A DNA stretch of 64,000 bases. It comes from Rugalucina vietnamica (taxonomy: Eukaryota > Mollusca > Bivalvia > Lucinida > Lucinidae). Under the pieces are notes generated by a model. The model ran no database searches and had not been told where the DNA came from. It saw nothing but the letters and a program-made list of their open reading frames with translations. Location of the stretch: NCBI GenBank assembly GCA_964017185.1, contig OZ024875.1, positions 29,397,456 to 29,461,455 of the forward strand, in the 5' to 3' direction. Positions 35,309 through 46,211 of the stretch are shown here, piece by piece. The position numbers were made by a program, and so were the translations under genes. Each line of letters opens with the position of its first letter. Position 1 is the stretch's first letter.

Positions 35309-36541
35309 GGGGATGCCAATTGTCAAAATCTAATACTTGTGTAACGGGATAGTCTCCCTTGTAGAATACGTTGGTGCAACGTATTAGCGGCATATTAGCG
35401 GGTAGTAATATGCAAATTAGAAACTCGAAACTTTGTGATTAGAGTAAGTGTTAGGTATATAGCGCAGTAAACCACCCTTGGTGGATGAGCATGCTTTTCC
35501 ACTGACGGGGTTTCTGTGGCTTGGCTCGGCTGCACGTTACATTTGGAGGCAGCGGTGGGATAATGACAACTGCCAGAACGGAGTTGCCATACCCATGTAG
35601 TCCCCAGGCCAAGACTCGGGGCGAGTCTTCTCGGAGGGGGAAGTTATGTAACGGGATAGTCTCCCTTGTAGAATACGTTTGTGCAACGTATTAGCGGCAT
35701 ATTAGCGGGTAGTAATATGCAAATTAGAAACTCGAAACTTTGTGATTAGAGTAAGTTTTAGGTATATAGCGCAGTAAACCACCCTTGGTGGATGAGCATG
35801 CTTTTCCACTGACGGGGTTTCTGTGGCTTGGCTCGGCTGCACGTTACACTTGTATAATTTTTACCTGTATAAAGAAAAATGATGTTTTTACCAAGGAGAC
35901 TGGATATTTTTGACACATTCTCTCAAATACAGACTATTTAATGCCCAAAAACTCAGCTCTAGAGGGCTCAGCAACACGCTTATCAGCATTGTTCAAGTTA
36001 CTTCCTGGTTTGATTCCGTTTTCATCCGTCTGGCATGCTGGATAAATTTTACTGAAAGCTTTTGCCATAAACATGAATTCCAACTTCTTGACTACAATCT
36101 TTGAAAGTGTTTCGAACACAAAGTCAATATTTTGGGAGAAAAATCATACTTTTTACTGTATCTGCTGTAAACGGTTTTCATCACATATGATAAATACCAT
36201 GTTTTCCTCAAGAAAAAATAATCTCTGAGCAGATAAACTTTCAAAGATTGTAGTCAGGCTTTTGGAGATCATGTTTATGGTGGTAGCTTGTATTAAAGTT
36301 TATCCAGCATGTCAGACAGATGAAAACGGAATCAAACCAGGAAGTGACTTGAACAATGCTGTTAAGCGTGTTGCTGAGCTCTCTAGAGCTGAGTTTTTGG
36401 GCTAAAAGTAATTTGTATCCGATGTTTGAATGACTCATACAAGAATGTATCAAGAACATCCAGTCTCCTTGGTAAAATTGTCATTTTTCTTTATACAGAT
36501 AAAAATTATACAAGTATTAGATTTTGACAATTAGCATCCCC
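35309..36541. mobile_element. TTAA-flanked foldback element (piggyBac/Kolobok-type target)
   Basis: TTAA lies on both sides (35305-35308 and 36542-36545). Termini are GGGGATGCCAATTGTCAAAA and, inverted, GGGGATGCTAATTGTCAAAA. The arms pair over ~300 bases (35309-35339 plus 35853-36110, against 36236-36541) around a ~125-base loop. The left arm is interrupted by the TRIM at 35340-35848. Superfamily rests on TTAA only. Confidence 0.75.
35340..35848 (+). mobile_element. TRIM: complete miniature LTR retrotransposon
   Basis: Two 202-bp LTRs (35340-35541 and 35647-35848) start TGTAACGGGATAG and end CACGTTACA; only about two differences are seen between them. The interior is 105 bases with no coding sequence: a primer binding site TGGAGGCAGCGGTGGGA two bases after the left LTR, and a purine tract CGGAGGGGGAAG before the right LTR. 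A 4-bp TSD CTTG flanks it (35336-35339 and 35849-35852). It needs RT, RNase H and integrase from an autonomous, probably Gypsy-like, partner. Confidence 0.92.
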
Positions 36542-36545
36542 TTAA

Positions 36546-37497
36546 ATTCCCGTCGTATTTACATTTGTGTATTAGCATCATTGTGATATAATATTGGCCT
36601 ATGTCGCCGGTTGTTGTGCGTTGATAACTTAGAACGGAGTATATTTCTAAAATATGATGTTATTTTTTTCTCTTTCTTTCTTTTTTTCAATTTCTATAAC
36701 GTTATCTTAATATTTTTGTCTATGTATGTTCTTTATGGGGTACTTCGATCTAAACTATGGTTGAAGTATAGTCCGACTAAACATTATCAAATCGAGTCTT
36801 GTCTGACCAGAGTGGCGTCATACCCAGACCATTATTCAACCAAGCCTTTCACCAAGGTTTCGACGGAACAACTATGACCAACAGTGTCAAAAAATTTCCT
36901 GGTCTACTAAACATTCGATGTACGATCATTTTACGGCTACTTTTGGCACTTCTGATTGTTTCTTTTAATCTTGAATTTATTTTCCATGGTGTTTTTCTGT
37001 CTACTGAATTACTCTCTTTTCTTTGTCTTGAAACTAAACAAAAAAAAAAAAAGAAGACGGGCGTCCATGGGTGCCGCCATATTCACAAGACCATGTATCA
37101 ACTAAACACTATTCTTTCAGCGTTTAGCTGAAGCATGCGCAATAACCCCTTCCGTTGCTAAACTATGGTTAGAGATCGAAGTCCCTCTTTCCTTTAGGAA
37201 GGAAATTAAATATTCAGGCAATCAATCCATTTCAAACATGCATCAGAAAAGCGACAATCTGGCAATGAAGTGTTTCATCATACCGAGGCGCATTTTATTA
37301 CTTCTATTATTGTAGTAATGGAAACATAAAAATGAGTGATTGCAAATATTAGTTTAAGTGCTTAAAAGTCAAACAGTTTGGATATTTCAAAGACGATTTG
37401 GTGCACTAAAACTACTTTAAAAATCCGTTTCAAAAGATGGTTGATTGATTTTAGAATGTTAGTTTGCATGACAATAATACTTCTAATTGTGATATTT
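36546..37497. other. Intergenic stretch without a recognised gene
   Basis: Two overlapping short frames (36611-36877 and 36799-37131) show hydrophobic runs but no recognisable family. Nothing else supported. Confidence 0.5.
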
Positions 37498-37777
37498 CAT
37501 TACGAAAACTTGCCCATGCAATATACAGAGAATTTTTCACCTGTAACAATTGAAAATTTTCAGTGGAAATTTTTTGATATTTTTCTTATTTTTGCTCAAA
37601 ACATAGAGTGTGGGTACACGTTAGAACCGCCTTGCCGAGGCAGTTCTAACGAGTACCCACAATCTATGTTTTGGAGCAAAAATAAGAAAAATAGGTATAC
37701 CCCTGCAAACCCCAGTTTTGCTGTATAAAAGTGGGGTTCAATGGGGGTATTCATTGCACGGATATGTTTTCCTAATG
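37498..37777 (-). mobile_element. Hairpin MITE family 1, copy b
   Basis: Opposite orientation to the other copies. Termini are CATTACGAAAACTTGCCC and, inverted, CATTAGGAAAACATATCC. The central palindrome spans about 37580-37692 with arms around TTAGAACCGCC/GGCAGTTCTAA. Arm differences are few and concentrated at the tip. Confidence 0.8.
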
Positions 37778-37837
37778 AAGGAATTCTTTCCAACATCATT
37801 GTTTGCAACGTGGCAATGATATCATTATTGAAGGTGC

Positions 37838-38301
37838 ACAAAAGTATTTTTCACGTTTGGAAAACTCCATAGACCTCCATGTATTTTCATGTTTACAAGA
37901 AAAAAGATCCTGTCTCTTCTGGTTAAGATATTTTCATGTTCTTGGTGTCATTTGAAATTTAAGTAAATAGAGCAATAAACAGATAGTTTCGTTTAATTTT
38001 AAATGCGCGTTTTAAAGCTGAAAATGTTCAAAAAATTTGTAAGAATTTTGTTTTTCTCAATTTTTGTAAAACGTCACCATTGAGTGACTTTTTTTTAAAA
38101 AAAAAAAATCGCTTTTGTTTAAAATTGCTGTGTATGTCAAAACTTCATCAAAATACCTTATCTATTGTTATATTCATTTCTATTCCAAATGACACCAAAT
38201 GCGTTAAGATATGTTGACCGGAAGAGGCAGCATAACTTTTCTTGTAAACATAAAAATACATTGAAGTCTCTGGAGTTGTCAAAAGTGACGAATACTTTTG
38301 T
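37838..38301. repeat. Imperfect foldback repeat
   Basis: ACAAAAGTATTTTTCACG.. pairs with ..CGAATACTTTTGT. Inner blocks CATGTTTACAAGAAAA and CTTGTAAACATAAAAA, and GGTGTCATTTG and CAAATGACACC, also pair. It is probably a MITE; no clear TSD. Confidence 0.55.
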
Positions 38302-38357
38302 CAACCGTCTGTTTATCATATTTTTTTAATTCAGTTTTACGTCTCTTTCAAGATTAT

Positions 38358-38558
38358 GACAGCTCATATGAGACGGGCCAATCAGTAGGTGGGCAAAAAC
38401 GGGAGAACCCCGAGAAAAACCACCTGAAACACCCGCAAGCAGAACTTGGCTTGTCTCACATTGGCCAGAGCGGGGCTCGTACTCACACCAGTCACAGCGG
38501 TGAGATGATCGAGTGATTAAGAAACAGCGCTCTTAACCGCTCGGCCACGGGGGCCGCC
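38358..38558 (-). mobile_element. tRNA-derived SINE, type C, copy 1
   Basis: The minus strand has head GTGGCCGAGCGGTTAAGAGC and body CAAGCCAAGTTCTGCTTGCG, then GGTGGTTTTTCTCGGGGTT and TTGGCCCGTCTCATATGAGC. A body-only copy lies at 45046-45186. Confidence 0.7.
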
Positions 38559-38652
38559 ATCATAAAATTAGGCATATTGTTCGATAAAAGTGAAATGGAG
38601 AGACCGAAATAACATTTTTCTGCAGCCTTCTAAGGCAACAAAGCCTGGGTGT

Positions 38653-39208
38653 TAAAGGTCTGTTTTGGCCTCAGATTTCGCTAAACTTTGAATAAATTTT
38701 GGAATTTAGGTGAGAAAACTAATTCTGAAAACAGCCCTATGTCTCATCTTTTAAAAACTAGAACAAATTATTCATTTATCCTACAAGCGTTGCCATGGCA
38801 ATGCACAGAAGAACCATAGATAGAGCACATTTTGCACATTTTTGTCTATTTTTGACCATTTCTGAACACATTTTTAATTTTTAGTGCCGGCCCACATGAC
38901 GAACAGAATGATACTTTGCATACAATATCTCTGGATGATACTTCATGATTATTTCATAATAAGAAATTGTTCGTCGCGTGGGTAGTTGAATATGATGTTA
39001 AATGGTGAAAAATAGATCCAAAATTGCAAAAAGTGGTATTTTTGCGTTTTTCTGTGCGTTGCCATGACACCATTCGTTTGAATGTAATAGTTGTGCTAGT
39101 ATTTATTAGTAAGGACATATACCTGCTACTTGCAATACGTTTCTCCTCAAAATTTCTAAATTAAATTTTTACCAACACATGAGACCGAAATCAGACCTTA
39201 AATCCCCT
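38653..39208. repeat. Imperfect inverted repeat, possible MITE
   Basis: AAGGTCTGTTTTGGCCTCA on the left pairs with TGAGACCGAAATCAGACCTT on the right. GCGTTGCCATGGCAATGCAC and GTGCGTTGCCATGACA lie inside. TSD not determined. Confidence 0.4.
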
Positions 39209-39595
39209 ACGCCTTTCAGATATATTACTTTTAAAATGGGACTTGATCATCACTTCAGTGCCTTGTATTTTCCACAATAGAGGTATTGTGACGTTTGCAG
39301 CATGCCCTAAAAGTGAAATACACTAAGGGTTCAAAAATTACATTTTCAACTTAAAACGGGAATAAAACTAAAGAGCCCTTAAACGTCATGGTACTTCGTG
39401 GTTACCAAACCAGGGGCTCGTTTCACAAAGCGTTTTAAGACAAATTTTATCCTAAGTTTGAACTTAGGACTAATTTCGGTTAAGATATGTCTCATCCTTA
39501 AAGATGTCCTAACTTTATCCTAACAATAGGACACAACTTATGATTGAACTTATTTTATAGTAATCTAAAAATGGCGGACGTTTTTATGTGAAGGG

Positions 39596-39690
39596 AAACA
39601 CAACAAAATATTACCAAGACGGGATTCGAACTCGGATCGCCTGGACAGAAGACAACACTTACCACTGAACCACCGAGTCATATTGTTTAT
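39596..39690 (-). mobile_element. tRNA-derived sequence (SINE head), type D
   Basis: The minus strand reads GACTCGGTGGTTCAGTGGTA as box A region and GAGTTCGAATCCCG as box B. The body is short or lost. Whether it is a SINE or a tRNA pseudogene is undecided. Confidence 0.5.
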
Positions 39691-39761
39691 ACATTGGTTC
39701 AGTATTGATAAAGGCCAACATTTTATTTTAGTTTGTTTGTTTGAGTGTATGCTTAGCGCCC

Positions 39762-39815
39762 CATTCAACAGCTATGTTCAAGCCGAGACATTCAACAGCT
39801 ATGTTCAAGCCGAGA
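39762..39815. repeat. Two perfect 27-bp tandem repeats
   Basis: The unit CATTCAACAGCTATGTTCAA plus GCCGAGA is repeated twice back to back. Confidence 0.9.
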
Positions 39816-40351
39816 CGTTGCCTCCTATTCATGAGGCGTTCATACAAAATTAGGATGCCATGGCATCCAAAACGTGCTTCATCTATACTCAGTCAAACTT
39901 ACATCGCAACAACGATTTATTTGTTATGTTATACAAATAAACTTTATTTCCACTGGATTAGATTGCCGTGCGAGTGACACATCTAACAACATCTGGTTGT
40001 AACATTCTGTATTATGCGTCTCAAGAAATTAATCATTTTTTCACGATCCAAAAGGAAGACTGACTTCCAGAATCTCTGGAGTCGCATGCCACCAAAATAA
40101 CCGCTTTGGCCAATATCATTCGAGCTCAATGGTCCATACTTTGAAAGCCAAATTGTACCTTATTAAATCATAGGCGATTGCTGACCAGCATATATATGGT
40201 AGACCGTATTACATTTCATTGAAAAGCGAAAACATGCCATAATCGTGATGCGTTGTGTTTGGCTCAGTATAAATTACCAAAGTAAGGCTTATGTGCATGG
40301 ATGGCTTTACCTAACCACGGTTTCTAGGCAGGCTCAGACCTGAAGGGTTCA

Positions 40352-40640
40352 TCAGGAAAACATGTCCGTGTAATGTTCACCCCCTTGTACCCCACTTTTA
40401 TATAGCAAAACTGGGGTTTGCAGGGGTATACCTATTTTTCTTATTTTTGCTCCAAAACATAGATTGTGGGTACTCGTTAGAACCGCCTCGCCGAGGCGGT
40501 TCTAACGTGTACCCACAATCTATGTTTTGAGCAAAAAAAAAAAAAAAAAAAAGAAAGAAAAATATCACAGATTTTCGACTGAAATTATTCAATTTTTACA
40601 ACTTAAAAATCCCTGTATATTGCATGGGCGTGTTTTCGTA
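40352..40640 (+). mobile_element. Hairpin MITE family 1, copy c
   Basis: Left end TCAGGAAAACATGTCCGTG, right end GGGCGTGTTTTCGTA. The core palindrome TTAGAACCGCCTCG/CCGAGGCGGTTCTAA is perfect. An A-run expansion (about 20 A) lies just right of the palindrome. Confidence 0.8.
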
Positions 40641-40927
40641 CTAATCAGATAGCCAGTCAGTAGCGTATAAGCTTTGCTTGGAGCGGTACAAGCAGCCCAT
40701 CTATTATTTCTCAGGGCCCCAATGGGTCCATTTTTTATTTTAACTGCAAACATGATGAACTGTATACATAATTGCTAGTATAACTAGACCTAAGTTCAAT
40801 ATGGCAAATTGACTATATTTCCCCAAATGATAAACAGATCGGCCGCCCGATGCATCAGGTTTATCATACAGTGTATAAGGGAAACACTCGTGTTAAAGAG
40901 ATTTGGTTTCGATTTGCAGACGAAATA

Positions 40928-41008
40928 GCCTATAGCATTACAATGAAACAGTTGGTAGATCTAAGTGAGCCTATAGCATTACAATGAAACAGTTGGTAGA
41001 TCTAAGTG
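40928..41008. repeat. 41-bp tandem duplication
   Basis: GCCTATAGCATTACAATGAA plus ACAGTTGGTAGATCTAAGTG occurs twice in direct succession. Confidence 0.9.
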
Positions 41009-42050
41009 CGTGTATTTATATTGAAATAGAAAGAAAAAAAAAAGAAAAAAGAGAGAAAAATGGATTCGATCTCGGATCGCCCGGCTCATAGTATGGCAAA
41101 AATACTAATTGAATTACTTGCATAATCACCAATACTAAATCAATTCTATTATTTAACATACTTGAAACTAACTGTTTGTTGTGTTTGACCTTGAATTGAG
41201 ATAAATCTTATGAGCAAGTCACAACCTCAAACATAAGACAAGTATTACCGTTAAGATAGATCACAAGTCACTCCAAAGAGTAGTCTCGATCATAAGATAA
41301 GAAATGTCCTAGTAGACATTTCCAACTTAATCCGATATTGATATTGGAGTTTGACATTGGAGTTCGGATAATGTTTTTGATGGATATTCTCAAGGACAAC
41401 GTGTAAAGTAATAAATGAACATATTGTCTACAAACATGTTCATGTATATACACGGTATCGCTTATTGATGCGCCATGCTGCTGTGTTAAGAAATAATATT
41501 ACGGCATTTGTATGCGTGATCATGCGTCGGCGAGATCACAACAAATGTGTTAGCCCACATCTTTTCAGCGGCCCTTGGATGACGGGTTGGAGAACTTGTA
41601 CAGCTGCACACCACCGCATGCGTTACTAGACATTTCCTACTTGCTAGCAAAATGAAGATAGCGAGTATCAGAACCAGTGAAGCTATTTTCGCCCTTGCTT
41701 ATTCGTGTTTGGTAGGCAAATGATTTACAGACAACGCATAAACGCCGGTCCTCGGAGACCTGCAATATGTCTTGCACCAAGGTAGGGCTGTTCAAGGTCT
41801 CAATATTGTTTGAAACTTTATATATATTTACACTCAATATCAAGGTAGAGTATGAACAACAAGCAAAGCTTCTTACAAACATATGTACATGTATGTTTTT
41901 AGTATTTTAAATTATCTTAGTTAACAAATAAACAAGACAGTTGATTTTGTTATATATTTAACGCACGGCGAAGACCATAAAGTTACTGCGATATTTTGTG
42001 CTTCGCTTACGCATGCGTGTTACATTGTATTGTTTCGTCACGGCTCAACA
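41009..42050. other. Intergenic stretch without a recognised gene
   Basis: A fragment TGGATTCGATCTCGGATCGC near 41060 resembles a tRNA-derived box B region. Otherwise nothing is supported. Confidence 0.45.
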
Positions 42051-42056
42051 GCCTAT

Positions 42057-42253
42057 GTGGTGCAGTGGTTAAGTCACTCGTCTTGTAAACCAGGGGTCGC
42101 AGGTTCGATTCTGGGCTTTTCCAAAAACAACAACAAAAATCAACCTCCCGGTTGAGCCTTCGGGTGCTCCCGGAGCAACAAACCCACAAAACAAAACCTA
42201 CAAAAACAACTTCTTATAGTACTGGTCTCACCCAGGACCCAGAAAAAAAAAAA
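42057..42253 (+). mobile_element. tRNA-derived SINE, type B, copy 2
   Basis: GTGGTGCAGTGGTTAAGTCA, GCAGGTTCGATTCTGGGC, body CGGGTGCTCCCGGAGCAAC and end CTGGTCTCACCCAGGACC plus an A-run. It lacks the box B duplication seen at 25100. Confidence 0.8.
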
Positions 42254-42482
42254 GACAAGGTGCAAGAGATGTCCAGAGTTCAGATGGCTTTACCATAAAT
42301 GATGTGGTAGATGTAAACGACCGACATAACTTCAACACTTTTTGCATGGACGCAAGGCATCAAACCATATTTTCAATTCTTGTATCAACAGATAAAGGTG
42401 CATATGTGGGTACAATGTAAGTAGGAGGAACCTTTTCAAGCCAGTTTTTACAGACGAAGATGTGCCTACCTGTTTTAATAAT

Positions 42483-42720
42483 GAGCCCCGTCGTGAGAAA
42501 ACCGGATGTTTGCCTAGGCAAAAACAAAGGCGCAAATCAGCTTCGCAGCAACTGCGAAGCTGATCAGCGCCTTGGTTTTAGCTACGCGGATAGCAAAATA
42601 CCTCTTCTTTCTCAATCCAAAATTTCCCGTCTCTAGTCATCTTCTTTGCTTGTACAGCTTGGGTTGTGTCAGATCTGGTAGGAAACCCCGAAGACCGGGA
42701 TTCTCGCGTCGCGGCACAAT
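42483..42720 (+). mobile_element. Hairpin MITE family 2, copy b
   Basis: Left end GAGCCCCGTCGTGAGAAAAC, right end TCTCGCGTCGCGGC. Palindrome about 42519-42590 with GATCAGCTTCGCAG and CTGCGAAGCTGATC arms. Confidence 0.8.
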
Positions 42721-42925
42721 TATTCTAGCTCATGAGACGCAGTGGAATTACGTATGCCAACATTAATATCGCACCATAGCAGTACAAGCTATCAGAGATT
42801 TTTTAGAATTTTTATGAAGGGTTTTCTCAATATGATGACGTGCCCCCACCTCATATCGACACAGAATGCCACTTTGGTATGTTTTATGAATGTGAAAACC
42901 ACACTCTCTGACAGAAAAGAATTAA

Positions 42926-43388
42926 TGCACCAGTCATTTGTATCCCCGGCTCCCCCGGGGCCGGGGATAGTGGGGACATAGCGGGGCTTAAGTGCCAGGC
43001 TTTAACCTCTGATGCGTCCCGGCCCTGCTGGGGATTTGCCTGGGTTATGATTTCCCGCCAATGCACGGTCACATTAATTCAAATTAGATATTAATGGTAT
43101 TTTTAACATTTAATTACTTTTATGGTATTTATTTAATTTAAAATGCCCCTTAACATTCCCATGCGCAAACTGAAACCCTTCTCTCATGTTTCAGTTTCAT
43201 CAGAACAACTCCCAGCTGTTGTTCCACGTTATTGTCAGCCTCCGGGGAGCCGGGGCTTTTAGCAGAGATTTTACCACAAATCTTGCCCGGCAGTGCAGGG
43301 GTTTTAGCCGGGCTTTAAAAAAATGAAAAGTTAAAAGCCCCGCTATTCCCCGGCCCCGGGGGAGCTGGGGATACAAATGACTGGTGCA
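42926..43388. mobile_element. GC-ended MITE with TAA target duplication
   Basis: TAA lies on both sides (42923-42925 and 43389-43391). Terminal repeats of ~50 bases start TGCACCAGTCATTTGTATCC and include CCCCCGGGGCCGGGGA, strikingly GC-rich against the AT-rich interior (TTAATTCAAATTAGATATT..). No ORF. TAA suggests PIF/Harbinger, but other superfamilies are possible. Confidence 0.75.
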
Positions 43389-43804
43389 TAACGGGTTAAG
43401 GGTGTAGGACACACGTAGAAATAAACAAAGATAGTGAAAATTTTATTTTCTTTCAAAATAAACTTAAAATTGTAACACTATAATCTATGAAATCATATTG
43501 TCGACGAACACATATCAGTCTGCATTAAAAGCGCTGTTGACAAAGATCTGTAAATCAAGGGAAAGTGCAATTGTACATTTTACCCAAAGATGTAATGGGT
43601 GCTCATTAAAAATGCAACATGAAATCAGTTTGAAGCACGTTTCGCATGTCATTACATCATAATGTATAGAACACCAATTGAAAATGGAGACAACGTCCTG
43701 ACATAGTTGTTGGCCTGGTGCGTAAAAACAAACCAAGCAAACAGAACATTTTTTTCTTGACCTAGATCGTTACAAGTACATGTATATGCATCGTGTTTGA
43801 TTTT

Positions 43805-44037
43805 AGCCGCCTCATGAGAAAACCAACAATTTGCATAGGCGAAAACAAAGACGCTGATCAAGATTCGCGGTAACCGCGAAGCTGATCAGCGCCTTTGTTT
43901 TCGCTTCACAAATAGTACAATTCCTCTTCTTTGTATATACGAAATTTCAAGCTACTAGCTGTCTTCTTTAGCTGCACAGACCGTTTTGTGTGGGACTTGT
44001 TTGGAAACATATTGTTGGTTTTCTCATGAGGCGACTC
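43805..44037 (+). mobile_element. Hairpin MITE family 2, copy c
   Basis: Termini GCCGCCTCATGAGAAAACC and, inverted, GTCGCCTCATGAGAAAACC. Palindrome 43839-43904 with GCGGTAACCGC at its centre. One of the best-preserved copies. Confidence 0.85.
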
Positions 44038-44278
44038 ATTTATTTCAAGATTCGACTCCAATTTTCTGTCGTTTACGGTAAACCGCTGCTAGTGTCATTG
44101 TTGTTTCGTAGAGTTCCGCCGTTGACTGTTCTGCGAACGGGATAACCAAGAATGTTTGAGCGAATAAAACTTGTCACTAAAATTCTAAACGTTTGGGTGC
44201 AACTTTACTCATTTGTGTTAACTCCTTCATCAGTGTCAGAATATCATGGTCTACGCATAGAATGAAATGTTGAATTTG

Positions 44279-44520
44279 GGTCTCCGAATAGCTCACTCAG
44301 TAGCGTCGATGGCTACATTGGGGTCGAATCCCATTGGCGACGCCAATAAAATGTCGATAATTGTTAAACCTATCAAATTGTTCCTGCATCGGCATATTTC
44401 AATGGTTTGATTGTCACCTTCCGGGCACGATGGTTTCACGGGCTATTTCCCGACCGAGCATCGAGAACTGCTGTGGCTCCCCACGACCACCACCACTAGG
44501 CAGTCGGTGTCTAAGAAGCA
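44279..44520 (+). mobile_element. tRNA-derived SINE-like sequence, type E
   Basis: Box A-like ATAGCTCACTCAGTAGCG and box B-like GGGGTCGAATCCCAT, followed by a body CCTTCCGGGCACGATGGTTT and CGACCACCACCACTAGGC. Only one copy is seen in the window. Confidence 0.5.
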
Positions 44521-45045
44521 GAATTGCTTAGCCAAGTAGAATTGCCTAGCCATTCATAATTGCTTCGCCTGACGTCTGTTTCTTGCAAGCCACATAGATT
44601 TGCGTGATTCGTGACAGGAAACAAATACAACATACCATGGCCTTATTATGCATGTGATCGGTGCATAAGACCAAAATAAGATCTGTGTACGATTTTTTTA
44701 AATTGAAACACTTCAGATACCTTCTGAAAAAAATAAAAACATGGTACGAAAGTTATCAAACGCATTTCATTGGATTTGATCGTGTAGAGGTCCAACTTAG
44801 TTGGACAGCCTTGAGATACCCCCCAGAAATCGATTAAAGTTTCTCGTATATCGTATATCGTATCTCAGACTAAGTTGGAAATGTCTAATAAGAGAGCTTC
44901 GTGAAACGAGCTACAGAGAAGTATCCGTAATTCGTGTATAAGCGACCGTTTCAAAACTGACTATGCTTTTACATGCTTTTACATATGTATGACAGATCTG
45001 AGACAAAAAAAAGAGATTTTTTATTAAGTTTCAAGATTAATTCAG

Positions 45046-45186
45046 CTCATATGAGACAGGCCAATCAGTAGGTGGGAGAACCCCGGGAAAAACCACCTGG
45101 CACACCCGCAAGCAGAACTTGGCTTAGCGTGCCTCAGATGTGGCACGTGCGGGGCTCGAACCCACACAAACACAGCGGTGAGATGA
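45046..45186 (-). mobile_element. SINE type C, copy 2 (head missing or diverged)
   Basis: The minus strand matches the body at 38358-38558: AAGCCAAGTTCTGCTTGCGG, GGTGGTTTTTCCCGGGGTT and CTGTCTCATATGAGC. The tRNA head beyond 45186 is not evident. Confidence 0.65.
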
Positions 45187-46211
45187 TTGAATGAATATGC
45201 GCGGTAATTGAACATCAGCGTAAAATATTATTTTCCTCGCCCAAAGATTAATGACACTTGGTGCAGTCAGCGCAGAAAGGCACTCCGGCGGCGCATTCAT
45301 ATAATGACTTATATAGGTAACGATCCACGAGGGAAATAAAATACGCAGGTAAGTGACGTATGTAATGTAGTGATAAAACATTATAGCCTTGAAAGTATTG
45401 GCATTCATCTTTGAAGTGCATGTACTAATCAACGCGACTTTGACTTTGAGAACTCCTGTTTTATATTCGAAAACCAGCCACAACTCTGCCAGCTGAGCGC
45501 ATTTGTTCTGCCGCGTCACACCTTGTATCCTACTCGGTTTGTCTGCGAAGATGTTTTGTGAAACATTTTGTGTTTCAATTTCGTAATTATTGAAATACCT
45601 CGACAATTAACACATAAATAAACTATAATGTGTTTGTGATGCCATAATTGCTATTACATAGCTTCATTAAAACTTTACTTCGCATAAAATATGGACTCAT
45701 AACAGCAGATATGTCGTCATTTAAATATGTCTTATTGCTGAAGAAGTCTTTCAAATAAAACTATAATCAACGAGGTTTTATTGGTCTGAGAATGAGTTCG
45801 CAAATTATCTTGTATCTCGTTCAAAAGCTCAACAAATGTATCAAAAATAAAACAAAGCAAAAAAAAATAAAAAGTAAGAAACTGTGAGCTTGTTGGCGTT
45901 TTAGTTATCGTATGGACATGCTTCATATTCAGCAGTATAGCCGATGATATGTTGTAGTTGTAGTACCAAATTAAAGTACTACGAGGGTTATCCAATAAGT
46001 TCTGACAATGACATCATAAAACAAATCTATTATCCCATGGTGTGATTCAGTTATATTCACATGTATAGACTGACATCAACTGAGAAAATAGGAAAATATT
46101 AACCATGTTGCCTCTGCAACGGTTGCTATGCAACTAAAGACCATAAGGTAAAAGACCATGGCCGCGACGTTATAAGCAAATTTCATGACCCAGTTGCATA
46201 GACATAGCTAA
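45187..46211. other. Intergenic stretch without a recognised gene
   Basis: A 160-codon minus frame at 45124-45606 overlaps the SINE and shows no family. A diverged block around 45350-45440 (CATTATAGCC, ATGTACTAAT) is shared with about 60396-60475, so part is repeat-derived. Confidence 0.45.

Noticed and set aside
39415..39440. GGGGCTCGTTTCACAAAGC as a transposon terminus
   Set aside because: It resembles known terminal repeats, but no matching inverted end with a duplication was found nearby.
44780..44905. Inverted blocks CCAACTTAGT/ACTAAGTTGG as a MITE
   Set aside because: Arms are short and the outer limits are unclear; the GCTTCGTGAAACGAGC end could belong to another element. Not enough support to annotate.
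45124..45606. 160-codon minus-strand frame as a gene
   Set aside because: Its end overlaps a SINE and part of the rest is a diverged repeat; no family motif is seen.
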